A DNA stretch of 64,000 nucleotides from Candidatus Cloacimonetes bacterium HGW-Cloacimonetes-2. Lineage in GTDB: Bacteria; Cloacimonadota; Cloacimonadia; Cloacimonadales; Cloacimonadaceae. Numbering within the stretch: the first letter of the stretch is position 1; each line of letters opens with the position of its first letter. The notes beneath the pieces are model-generated. The model did not search any database and was not told where the DNA came from. It worked only from the letters and a program-made list of their open reading frames with translations. Of this stretch, positions 45,621 to 53,410 are shown piece by piece. The translations under genes were made by a program, and so were the position numbers. The stretch covers positions 467,557 to 531,556 of the forward strand of contig PHBP01000001.1 of the NCBI GenBank assembly GCA_002842035.1, in the 5' to 3' direction.

Positions 45621-46712
45621 ATGGTCAGGATTTGTTTGATTTTACTCTTTCTGGCGCTACTCATGCTTGTGATCAGCGGCTGTGATGATTTCTATCCGGG
45701 GCCGGATCTGATCCATTACAGCTTGATTTTGGATGGGAATAGCTCCGTAAGGGTGGATAACAGCTTGATGGTGAGTAGCTGGGGCAAGGCTTATTACGTC
45801 TCGGATCAATACATCTTTCACCTGGGCAACAAGCTGGTGCGACGCAGTATGAACCAAGCCGGGGTAGTCCAGATGATCCCGGATAATCTCAGCATCACCG
45901 ACAAGTACAATATGGCGATTGACACCGATAACCAGTTACTCTACTTCGCAGCCGGCAATGCTATCTACAAGATATCTTTTGATGGCAGCGGTATGGCAAG
46001 AATCAGCCCTGATGATGGCGGAATCTATTCCTGCCCTGTGCTATCTCCGTGGGCAGACTATCTGATGGCAATCCGAAACAGCAAGATGATGCGATACAAA
46101 CTCGATGGCAATAGCTGGCAGGAGATTCTGCCAACCATCAATGCAAGCTATGCCGTCTATATCCCCGAAACAGAGCAGTACTATTTTTTCAGAAAATACT
46201 ACGAAGCTAGTTCTTACAAGCTGGGGCTTTTTAGCTATGTTTTGGGAGATACTATTAGCGCTCCACTGATCAATCTGACAACCACAAGCAGTGATTTCAG
46301 GCCGGAGTGTATGGTCGATCCCAGCGGTAGATACTTCGCTATGAAGATACAGATTCAAAGCTGGGATGGCTATTCCCCCGGCACTATCCTGGTGTACGAC
46401 CGGATAGAGCAGGATCGGATCGAGCTAGCAAAAGGCTTTTGTTTTACCTTTTCACCGGTCGATGATACTATGATTTATTCCAGACAGATGCATGGAATGG
46501 CTGATCTAAACCTGATCAATCTCGATACCCGGCAATTGACACTGCTATGGGATGGTTACATTAGCCAGAGCAGTTACTCCTATTCGCTGGAGGAATTGTA
46601 TTGGCGTTTTGATGGTCAGGTGCTCCATATCAGAGGCTATAAGGGATACCGTAATACCGAAAGTAAATCTCATAGTGCCAAGCTGCTTGAACCCTCCGGG
46701 GGGGATAGATGA
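45621..46712 (+). CDS. Lipoprotein, beta-propeller-like
   Basis: 363 residues. Lipobox near LVISGC (Cys about 21), then a beta-rich region with YYFR, W-D/G and DPSGRYFAMKI segments like TolB/WD-type propellers (SP-x-x-D-Y-L-M-A-I near 125-140 and FSPVDDTMIYSR near 275). No enzyme motif. The stop overlaps the start of the next gene (ATGA). It resembles that gene in organisation (lipobox, D-G-R-Y-x repeats), so the two are likely diverged paralogues. Ribosome site AAAAGGGGAA. Confidence 0.65.
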   Translation: MVRICLILLFLALLMLVISGCDDFYPGPDLIHYSLILDGNSSVRVDNSLMVSSWGKAYYVSDQYIFHLGNKLVRRSMNQAGVVQMIPDNLSITDKYNMAIDTDNQLLYFAAGNAIYKISFDGSGMARISPDDGGIYSCPVLSPWADYLMAIRNSKMMRYKLDGNSWQEILPTINASYAVYIPETEQYYFFRKYYEASSYKLGLFSYVLGDTISAPLINLTTTSSDFRPECMVDPSGRYFAMKIQIQSWDGYSPGTILVYDRIEQDRIELAKGFCFTFSPVDDTMIYSRQMHGMADLNLINLDTRQLTLLWDGYISQSSYSYSLEELYWRFDGQVLHIRGYKGYRNTESKSHSAKLLEPSGGDR

Positions 46713-47728
46713 TCAAGAGCCTGGGCTTACCACTACTGCTCCTCGCTTTAGCCTGCTTTGTAATGGTAACAAGCTCTTGTGTCGATAATGAGAACTATAC
46801 TTACAATTACAGCTATGAACTCTGCAAGCTTGATAGCGCAGGGACAGTCACCTGGGTGGATCTGCCTGCAACCAATCCCTTCACCAATTTGTTGCAATTG
46901 ATCGATGGCAGATTGCTCTTCATTCGTGATTCACTGGTAATTTATACCCCTGAGACCAAGAGCCTTCAACATATCTCCAAGATAGACTATCCCAACAATC
47001 TTGATCTCAGCTTGGATGGGAACTACTGCTATTTCCCGCGGGATGGCAAGATCATCAGACTGCATCTGAATCTATTATCTCAGCAAGCTGTGCTAAGCCC
47101 TGCACCCGGCAGTACTGACAAATTCAGCCGCCCCACTATCTCCCGCGATGGCAGATATCTATCTGCTCTGAGGGGCTATGGCTCCAATAGCGTTGCCTCT
47201 ATTAGCTGGATAGATCTGCTTACTGCGGAGCAATACGACTTTCCCGGTGCTTATCAGTATAGTTTTCGCCATGCCTGGATCGAGATTGGTGGCACCGGGA
47301 TCTACTACATCTCCTCTGGTAACGATTTGAAGCGGATGGGTATGCAAGGTGCCGGCGATGTGACTATCCGCAGCGGTATCTCCTGGTCTTATCCCAGCTA
47401 TGACAATAGGTATCTGGTGTGCTTGAATGGTGAATACCAGCCCCGACTGGTCTATCGGGACAATCCCTCCCTCACCTGGTATGACACCGATATCAATGCC
47501 AAGACTCGTCTCTGCAGAGGGGCAAATATGATCTATTACTTCAAAGATACCCGGCTCTGGAAGATGGATATTGATAGCGGGCAGACCAGCCAGTTAGTCT
47601 CCGGAAGCGTAGGCGGAAAAGATATCTACAGCATTATAGATGCAGCCCCTGCTTGGGATGGCAGCGATGCATACCTCTTGGTATCCTTTCGCAAAAAGGT
47701 ATATTCAAAGGACAAATATCCGCTCTAA
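46709..47728 (+). CDS. Lipoprotein, beta-propeller-like
   Basis: 339 residues. Lipobox TSSC (Cys about 24). Repeats such as LDLSLDGNYCYFPRDGKI, PTISRDGRYLSALRG and YPSYDNRYLVCLNG are TolB-like strands. The function is unknown; it could bind other envelope proteins. Translationally coupled to the previous lipoprotein. The end overlaps the end of the opposing outer-membrane protein gene by 4 nt (convergent). Confidence 0.65.
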   Translation: MIKSLGLPLLLLALACFVMVTSSCVDNENYTYNYSYELCKLDSAGTVTWVDLPATNPFTNLLQLIDGRLLFIRDSLVIYTPETKSLQHISKIDYPNNLDLSLDGNYCYFPRDGKIIRLHLNLLSQQAVLSPAPGSTDKFSRPTISRDGRYLSALRGYGSNSVASISWIDLLTAEQYDFPGAYQYSFRHAWIEIGGTGIYYISSGNDLKRMGMQGAGDVTIRSGISWSYPSYDNRYLVCLNGEYQPRLVYRDNPSLTWYDTDINAKTRLCRGANMIYYFKDTRLWKMDIDSGQTSQLVSGSVGGKDIYSIIDAAPAWDGSDAYLLVSFRKKVYSKDKYPL

Positions 47729-48378
47729 TCCCCTGTATTGATCCTGAAAAGATCCATTCCCAGCAGGATGAGAAAGCCGCTATTGCGCAGATTGTCCTGA
47801 TTCAAATCCTGCAGATCAAAGCTGCTAAGATCTGAATATAGCTGTATCTCGGAGTAAAAGATACGGGAAAAGCGGCTGCCAAAGATCAGCTTGGCACCAT
47901 AAGTCACCTGAGGCAGTTCGTAAATCACATCCGTCGTCAGTTCACTGCCATTGGAGCGACGCCTGGTAAGCTCCGCATTGACTATTGAATCAAAGTAGAT
48001 TCCCCCGCCCACGAAGTATTGATTACGGTTGTGCCGCGTGGGAAATTCATAGATGGCTGTTACCGGAATGTGATTGACAGAGCTTTTCAAGACTCCTTTG
48101 GTGTAGAGGCCTTGCTTCAGCTCGATCGTATTGCTGCGTTTGATGCGGGTTCCATCAATCCTGATCGCCACATTGGGTCTCAATTGGTAACGCAGAGTCG
48201 GAGCAAAATATCCCAGATCGTCCTGCGACCAATCAGAGCTATCTTCCAAGCTCCCCAGCACACTATTGCCAAAGCCGACTATCGCTCCCAAGCTCAGTTT
48301 TTTCTCATCTGTCTCCCCTGCGTAAAGCACTGCCGAGACCAGACTGAGCAGTAATAATAATGATATATGTCTCTTCAT
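47725..48378 (-). CDS. Outer-membrane beta-barrel protein
   Basis: 217 residues. Signal peptide 1-20 (ends YAGE). The rest alternates in the strand pattern of small barrels (GAIVGFGNSVLG, LRPNVAIRIDG, YFVGGGIYFD), about eight strands, with the final LLGMDLFRI-type end. It has the same length and general layout as the gene at 49150-49803 (both have LGYFAP...Y near residue 55), so these two are paralogues. The start overlaps the upstream stop (ATGA). Possibly a porin-like or structural role. Confidence 0.65.
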   Translation of the reverse strand: MKRHISLLLLLSLVSAVLYAGETDEKKLSLGAIVGFGNSVLGSLEDSSDWSQDDLGYFAPTLRYQLRPNVAIRIDGTRIKRSNTIELKQGLYTKGVLKSSVNHIPVTAIYEFPTRHNRNQYFVGGGIYFDSIVNAELTRRRSNGSELTTDVIYELPQVTYGAKLIFGSRFSRIFYSEIQLYSDLSSFDLQDLNQDNLRNSGFLILLGMDLFRINTGD

Positions 48379-49067
48379 CGTGATGCCTCCTCTTTAGGGT
48401 TATAAAGGTTGATGCTGTAGTTCAAACCAATAAATGCCCGACGCATATTGCCCGCAGGAGTGCCAGGTACTTTGAAAGTATTGATATCTGACCAAAAGCG
48501 CAATTCCCATCGGCTTTTTTCCGCTCTGATCCCAATCTGGACTTGCGCTCCAGGAGTAAGTGCCTCAAATGAATCGCTGATGCCAATCCTCTCCACCTGA
48601 TCTCCCGGAACATAGGTAATGGTCTTTCTTGCCGTCGCAGAATGGATCAGATCGGTATATACGCCCACGCCCAGATAGATGTCTTGTCGCGGATTGTGAG
48701 TGTTGATCGTCCAGTTTCCGCTGGTAAATATACGTACTGCCCTGCTTGCGATTTTGAGATCCATATCCAGCATATAGGGATAAGGATGGATGTATCTTTT
48801 GGTGGCACTGTGAAGCTGATCATTGATCCCTGCTCTGAGCTCAAAACTATCATAAGGCTGAAATACCAAACCCAAGCCATAGGATATATTAGCATTGGCT
48901 CGCCAGGCTTCATCTCTTTCCAGGATCATACTGAACCCCGGATAGAGATCCAAGGTAATCTGAAAGCTCGATTGCTCTGAATTTTCCGCAGGCTCCTCTT
49001 GCGCCAATGCCAGCTCCGGCACAAGACATAGCAGGACTATCCACAAGACCAAAAAGAAACGTTTCAT
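48375..49067 (-). CDS. Outer-membrane beta-barrel protein
   Basis: About 230 residues. Signal peptide (MKRFFLVLWIVLLCLVPELALAQ), then strands such as NISYGLGLVFQPYDSFELRAG and DIYLGVGVYTDL typical of a small barrel. The frame opens at 49097, but the ATG at 49067, preceded by GGGAGAAG, begins the signal peptide. It lies between the two paralogous barrel genes, so the three may form a group of envelope proteins. Sequence similarity to them is only in general pattern. Confidence 0.6.
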   Translation of the reverse strand: MKRFFLVLWIVLLCLVPELALAQEEPAENSEQSSFQITLDLYPGFSMILERDEAWRANANISYGLGLVFQPYDSFELRAGINDQLHSATKRYIHPYPYMLDMDLKIASRAVRIFTSGNWTINTHNPRQDIYLGVGVYTDLIHSATARKTITYVPGDQVERIGISDSFEALTPGAQVQIGIRAEKSRWELRFWSDINTFKVPGTPAGNMRRAFIGLNYSINLYNPKEEASR

Positions 49068-49149
49068 TCTACTTCTCCCAAAGTAATCATAAGTCAAAAG
49101 CTCTATACAATGTCAAGAGCTTTTTTAATCCACTCAAGCAAAAGCTGCC

Positions 49150-49803
49150 TCAGTGCTCCAGATCGTACTTGGTGAGATCCCAGCCAATCCTCAGCATCAG
49201 GCTCTGAGTCCTTAGATCGTATTCCGCAATCTTCTCTGCGCTAAAACTTGAAAGATCCATCAGATACCGCAGCTCAAGATAAAAGCTTTTGGAAAGACCT
49301 ACTCCCAGTTGCAATGAAGCTCCGTATGCTACCGGGCCATATTCGTCTCGAATACTTTCACGTATGATCTCGTGGACGTCGTGCTCCGCGTAGAGCCTGG
49401 CCTTGATGATCGTATCGAGATAGAGTCCCGCGCCGATGTAGAACCTGTTTAGGCTATCATCCTTTGATATTGGGTAAAGCACAGTCACAGGAGTGTGCAT
49501 AGAGCTGCTGCTGATCTCGCGGATTTGATAGTAATATGTGTCATCCATCATTGTCGAAGACCTGTTGAGCTTGGCAATTTCAGCCCGGATGGCTAGCCCG
49601 GTGGGTGTATAATAGGTTACACACGGAGCGAAATAGCCAAGTGACTCGGGTTCCCAACGGGGTGTCTCGCCCAAAGTCCCGATATAGGACAAGCCTCCAC
49701 CCACAATAAAACCCATATGCAGGCGGGAGGGATTGTGCTCTTCCGCCTGCAGTATTGACGGTATCAATAGGATCAATAAGATCGCTAAGCTGATGCGTTT
49801 CAT
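49150..49803 (-). CDS. Outer-membrane beta-barrel protein, paralogue of 47725-48378
   Basis: 217 residues. Signal peptide 1-20 (LLIPSILQAEE). Strand-like pattern with LGYFAPCVTYYTPTGLAIRAE and FYIGAGLYLDTI, the same blocks as in the barrel gene at 47725. A sigma70 promoter lies upstream. There are 83 bases between it and the gene at 49067, with an inverted repeat AAAAGCTCT/AGAGCTTTT there. Function unknown. Confidence 0.6.
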   Translation of the reverse strand: MKRISLAILLILLIPSILQAEEHNPSRLHMGFIVGGGLSYIGTLGETPRWEPESLGYFAPCVTYYTPTGLAIRAEIAKLNRSSTMMDDTYYYQIREISSSSMHTPVTVLYPISKDDSLNRFYIGAGLYLDTIIKARLYAEHDVHEIIRESIRDEYGPVAYGASLQLGVGLSKSFYLELRYLMDLSSFSAEKIAEYDLRTQSLMLRIGWDLTKYDLEH

Positions 49804-49869
49804 ACCTTTGCCTTCTTATACAGTAGCTTGCCTGCTAGATCTAATTTGTAGTTCTACAGACTTGTTTTC

Positions 49870-49898
49870 ATAGTATCAGTCTCGCCCAAATTTGTCAA
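49870..49898 (-). promoter_or_regulatory. Sigma70-type promoter of the barrel gene at 49803
   Basis: Minus strand: perfect -35 TTGACA (49893-49898), 17-nt spacer, -10 TACTAT (49870-49875, 4 of 6), 66 bases before the ATG. Confidence 0.55.
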
Positions 49899-49932
49899 GT
49901 ATTCCTCTATGCCTCCCTGGCATCTACAGCAG

Positions 49933-50003
49933 ATCAAGAGCAAATCAAGAGCAAATCAAGTCGAACCCGGTTCGAGGTGAATTGCTCTTGATTTGCTCTT
50001 GAT
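49933..50003. repeat. 71-nt modular palindrome, copy 4
   Basis: Units ATCAAGAGCAA, ATCAAGAGCAA, ATCAAGTCGAA; centre CCCGG; inverted units TTCGAGGTGAA, TTGCTCTTGAT, TTGCTCTTGAT. The outer two units on each side pair perfectly over 22 bp. The left flank is the reverse complement of the GCTGTAGAT tail of copy 3, so this copy is inverted relative to the others. Confidence 0.85.
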
Positions 50004-50113
50004 CTCCGGAAGACCTATTTGCGGGGAAGGAGGAGCTGATTGCATCTGCTATATTTTCCAAGGACTAAGAGAGGAGAGCGCTTTTACCCTTGATAAATAC
50101 TCCTCCAAGATAC

Positions 50114-50145
50114 AAAAAAAGCGGAACACCGGAGTGTCCCGCTCT
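50114..50145 (-). terminator. Rho-independent terminator of the isc operon
   Basis: Minus strand: GCGGGACAC paired with GTGTTCCGC (one G-T pair), a 4-nt loop, then TTTTTTT. It starts about 20 bases past the iscU stop. Confidence 0.85.
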
Positions 50146-50163
50146 ATTCTGCTGCTCAAGAGC

Positions 50164-50784
50164 TTACATATTGATCTGAATGTTTTTCACATCGGGATAT
50201 TTTTCCAGGTGTTCCCGGATTTCCTCGGCGATATTATCCCGCCACTGGTCAAAAGACGGGATATTGAGATCGATCAGGACTTCGCCATCGGAGAAGCCAA
50301 TGTACTTGACCATCTTCAGGCTTACGATGTCTTCCCCGACCTTGGGATAGATGATTTTCTTCATCTCTTCCAGGATTGTATCTTTGCTGAAATTGGGAAT
50401 TTCCTTGAGGCCATTGGCGATCTCATAGTTTGAAATAGCCGATTGCAGAGTATCCGCAGCCAACACGGAGCAATGCACTTTGACCGGAGGAAGGCCATCT
50501 AGGGCTTCCATCGCATCGCGCCAAGTGATCTTCTTTGCCTCTTCGAGAGTCTTGCCCTTGGCAAGATCCGTAATGATGCTGCCAGTGGCGATATTGGACG
50601 CGCAACCATAGGACAGGAATGTAACGTCGTCAATCACCAGCTTGTCCTTGTCGATCTTGAGGTAAACGGTGACCTGATCTCCACAGGCGGGGCTGCCTTC
50701 GGTAGCTGTGGCATCCGGGGCTTCCATTTTTCCAACGTTGTGGGGATGCATAAAGTGTTCTAAAACCTTCTCTGAGTATTGCAT
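50164..50784 (-). CDS. iscU: Fe-S cluster scaffold IscU fused to a DUF59 (MIP18-type) domain
   Basis: 206 residues. Residues 1-125 are the IscU/NifU-N scaffold with its three cluster Cys: SPACGD (near 33-35), YGCASN (near 60) and VHCSVLAAD (near 104), plus the Asp after the first Cys. Residues about 130-206 look like DUF59/FSCA (MIP18, SufT family): ILEEMKKIIYPKVGEDIVSL, DGEVLIDLNIP, then a C-terminal helix and D-V-K-N-I-Q-I-N. The Cys typical of many DUF59 proteins (T-x-x-x-C-P) is absent. Scaffold plus DUF59 in one chain is unusual. It follows iscS by one base and is in the rrf2-iscS-iscU operon. Confidence 0.85.
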   Translation of the reverse strand: MQYSEKVLEHFMHPHNVGKMEAPDATATEGSPACGDQVTVYLKIDKDKLVIDDVTFLSYGCASNIATGSIITDLAKGKTLEEAKKITWRDAMEALDGLPPVKVHCSVLAADTLQSAISNYEIANGLKEIPNFSKDTILEEMKKIIYPKVGEDIVSLKMVKYIGFSDGEVLIDLNIPSFDQWRDNIAEEIREHLEKYPDVKNIQINM

Positions 50785-50785
50785 T

Positions 50786-51979
50786 TTATTGCTCCTTTTC
50801 GGCTATGGCATTGTAAAGAGGGCTGCGTTTGCGGAGTTCTGCGGTGATTTCCGCCAGTTTCGAGACTACTGTATCGATCTCGGCGCGAGTGTTGTAGCGG
50901 CTAAGGGTAAACTTCATCGAGCCATGCGATTGCACATGATTTTTGCCTATCGCCATCAGGACATAATTAGCTTGCAGGCCCTGAGAAGCGCAAGCGCTAC
51001 CGGTGGCAACCGTGATGCCGTGCATATCCAGCATCATCGTGATGGCTTCACCTTCGATATAATCAATTGAGATATTGACGTTGTGCGGAGCGCGTCGATC
51101 GCCACGGGGACCGTTGAGCTCGACGTGAGGAATGGTCGCCTCCATCTTGTCTATCAAGTAGTTTGAGAGCTCGCGAAGTTGGGCTTCGGTGGCGGTTATA
51201 TCTGCAAAACTAAGCTCTACAGCTTTGGCAAATCCGGCGATCAGGGCTATATTCAAGCCACCGGTCTGCAGATTATCGACCCTGCGCACCCCGTGAATCA
51301 ATTGACCCAGCTTGGTTCCTTTTCTCTGGTAGAGAGCGCCAATGCCCTGAGGACCGTGGATCTTGTGTGCAGAGATCGCCATTGTGTCAATCCCGAGCTT
51401 ATCCAGATCCAGGTGCATCTTGCCATAGGCTTGCCCGGCATCAGCATGGAAGTATATCTTGTGCCCTGAATCATCCAGAATCTGCCTGATCTCTGCCAGG
51501 GGCTGGATGGTGCCAATCACGTGGTTCACGATCGTAGTCATAAAGAGAAAAGTCTGAGGCCGAATGGCTGCTTTGAGTTCGTCCAGATTGATGAAACCTT
51601 CACTATCTGCGGAGAGATAAGTGACGTCAAAGCCCATTTTCTCAAGGTAGGCGGCATTGGTAAGTAAATCGGGATAATCGACTACTGAGCAGATGATGTG
51701 TCCGCCGGGCTGTCCGTAGGCATAAGCAAGGCCTTTGATGGCGATATTATTTGCCATTGTACCACCGGAGCTAAAGTGAATCTCATCGGGGGAAGCATTC
51801 AGCGAGGAAGCTACGACTTCTTTGAAGCGATTGATGGCAGTATTGATCTCCTCTCCGGTCGAGACGAAAGATCCGGGATACCAGTACTTTTCAGTGAAAT
51901 ACTCCTGCATCGCTGCCAAGACCTGCGGATCAGGCTTGCTGGTGATGCAATTGTCCATATATATCGAGCCTTGTTTCAT
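50786..51979 (-). CDS. iscS: Cysteine desulfurase IscS/NifS
   Basis: 397 residues, aminotransferase class V. It has the PLP Lys in SAHKIHGPQGIG near residue 205, the early HFSSGGTMANNIAIKG motif near 70, the HADAGQAYGKM segment, and the nucleophilic Cys in TGSACASQG near 330. It removes sulfur from cysteine to build Fe-S clusters with IscU. The start is ATG at 51979, overlapping the rrf2 stop by 4 nt (ATGA). Together with the IscU fusion it forms the simple NIF/ISC system common in anaerobes. Confidence 0.93.
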   Translation of the reverse strand: MKQGSIYMDNCITSKPDPQVLAAMQEYFTEKYWYPGSFVSTGEEINTAINRFKEVVASSLNASPDEIHFSSGGTMANNIAIKGLAYAYGQPGGHIICSVVDYPDLLTNAAYLEKMGFDVTYLSADSEGFINLDELKAAIRPQTFLFMTTIVNHVIGTIQPLAEIRQILDDSGHKIYFHADAGQAYGKMHLDLDKLGIDTMAISAHKIHGPQGIGALYQRKGTKLGQLIHGVRRVDNLQTGGLNIALIAGFAKAVELSFADITATEAQLRELSNYLIDKMEATIPHVELNGPRGDRRAPHNVNISIDYIEGEAITMMLDMHGITVATGSACASQGLQANYVLMAIGKNHVQSHGSMKFTLSRYNTRAEIDTVVSKLAEITAELRKRSPLYNAIAEKEQ

Positions 51980-52404
51980 TTCTTCCCCTTGCTTGCTTGC
52001 TTTGTATAGCCGGCGTGGAAATCCTCCAAAGTATAGGAGGAAAGGACCTTGCGGAGGTCTTTGGATAGTTTATTGAATACAGAGGACAAACCGCAGGGAC
52101 TGCCCAGGCAAAAGCTATCTTTACCGCCGGTACAGGCAGGATCAAGAGAGTTATCGCCCACAGCGTCCATTACGGTCGCAATATTGATATCCGAGGGCTT
52201 TACGGCAAGGACGTATCCGCCGTGAGAACCCGGACTGCTGGTAATCAAACCCGCCCCTTTGAGTCCGCTGAGCAGGTGCTCCACATACTTCTTGGGAAGC
52301 TCCTGTCTCTGGCATATCTCGCGGGCGGAGATTGCCTCTTCACGCTTATCGACCATCTCGATCAAAGCACGTAAGGCGTATTCTGTTCTAGTGTTTATGG
52401 CCAT
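51976..52404 (-). CDS. Rrf2 family regulator, IscR-like
   Basis: 142 residues. Winged-helix domain over residues 1-75 (MAINTRTEYALRAL, LPKKYVEHLLSGLKGAGLI, S-P-G-S-H-G-G-Y), and three Cys near residues 94-108 (CTGGKDSFCLGSPC), the arrangement that holds an Fe-S cluster in IscR. It probably senses Fe-S status and represses its own operon; a dyad that fits an Rrf2 site overlies its promoter. The frame opens at a TTG (52416), but GGAG lies before the ATG at 52404, and the family begins at this residue. Confidence 0.88.
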   Translation of the reverse strand: MAINTRTEYALRALIEMVDKREEAISAREICQRQELPKKYVEHLLSGLKGAGLITSSPGSHGGYVLAVKPSDINIATVMDAVGDNSLDPACTGGKDSFCLGSPCGLSSVFNKLSKDLRKVLSSYTLEDFHAGYTKQASKGKK

Positions 52405-52428
52405 TAGTAACTCCAAAATCTTCTTCTA

Positions 52429-52462
52429 ATAACATAGTATTTTAATAGGCTATTCTTGGCAA
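52429..52462 (-). promoter_or_regulatory. Promoter and IscR-like operator of the isc operon
   Basis: Minus strand: -35 TTGCCA (52457-52462), 17-nt spacer, -10 TACTAT (52434-52439). A 25-nt dyad at 52429-52453 covers the -10 and the spacer: ATAGCCTATTA and TACTATGTTAT match at 8 of 11 paired positions around AAA. It agrees with about 19 of the 25 positions of the E. coli IscR type 1 site as I know it, including the ATA...TAT ends. Confidence 0.6.
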
Positions 52463-52568
52463 GAGAAATCTACTAAGCCGGCTTGTGATAAAAAATTGCG
52501 TTGTTTGAGGACTTTGAGATTTTGCTTGACGGAAGACTGGCTGTCAGTGGGATAGGGCGGTAAAGAGT

Positions 52569-53339
52569 ATGATAAAAATTGATTCCATCACCTGTTCCTA
52601 CAATACGACGCCCGTAATAAGCGGGCTCTCGCTGGAGCTGTATCCGGATGATTTCAGCGTCCTGATCGGTCCCAATGGGGCAGGTAAATCCACTTTACTC
52701 TATGCTATTATGGGTTTTATGAGGCTGCAAAGCGGCAGTATCCGGATAGCTGATAAAGAGCTGGGAGCTTACAAGCGTGGGGAACTTGCCAGGCTGATCG
52801 CCTATGTTCCTCAGGAATCTGTATTTAGCTTTGATTTCCAGGTAAGGGATCTGGTGCTGATGGGGCGCTATCCCTACCAGGGCTTGCTCGAGACATGGAC
52901 TGAGGAAGACCACAGAATTGCTGACGCGGCTCTGGAAAAACTGGGTCTATCAGCCTTTCGCGACAGGTGGTTTTCGCAGCTCTCCGGGGGTGAAAAACAA
53001 CGTGTCTTGATCGCCCGCGCTCTTGCTCAGGAAACTCGCTATATATTCCTCGACGAGAGCCTTTCCCAGCTTGATATAAACCATCAAATCGAGATAATGA
53101 GAATGCTGAAAGAGATAAGAAAAGAGAGTAAAATCGGGATAGTCCTGATCTCGCATAATCTCAATCTGGCAGCGAACTATGCCAGCCGAATCATATTCTT
53201 TAAAGATGGCACAGTGATGGCGGTCGGCAATCCCGATGAATTGATGCGCAGTGACTTGCTAAAGGGCTTGTTTGGGATAGACCTCGCGCTTTCGGAAAAT
53301 CCACTTTCGCGCAGGATGAATATCATCTACCCTAGCTGA
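52569..53339 (+). CDS. ABC transporter ATPase, iron-siderophore/cobalamin type
   Basis: 256 residues. Walker A GPNGAGKST (34-42), Q-loop YVPQE, signature LSGGEKQRV near 140, Walker B IFLDES and H-loop ISHN. The order and length are those of FecE/BtuD/FhuC-type ATPases, which power import of ferric-siderophore, haem or cobalamin. No permease or binding-protein gene lies beside it, so its partners are elsewhere. It is divergent from the rrf2-isc operon, which favours a link to iron supply (inference). The ribosome site is weak (GGCGGTAAAG). Confidence 0.88.
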   Translation: MIKIDSITCSYNTTPVISGLSLELYPDDFSVLIGPNGAGKSTLLYAIMGFMRLQSGSIRIADKELGAYKRGELARLIAYVPQESVFSFDFQVRDLVLMGRYPYQGLLETWTEEDHRIADAALEKLGLSAFRDRWFSQLSGGEKQRVLIARALAQETRYIFLDESLSQLDINHQIEIMRMLKEIRKESKIGIVLISHNLNLAANYASRIIFFKDGTVMAVGNPDELMRSDLLKGLFGIDLALSENPLSRRMNIIYPS

Positions 53340-53410
53340 TACTCTTGAGGTACATACATTTCCGGATCTCAGCCAGTGTGGATTCTTGTGCTTCAAGAGC
53401 TCAGATTTTT

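Noticed and set aside
176..50003. CRISPR array
   Set aside because: The 11-mer units lie directly next to each other without unique spacers, and the four elements are tens of kilobases apart; no cas gene is present.
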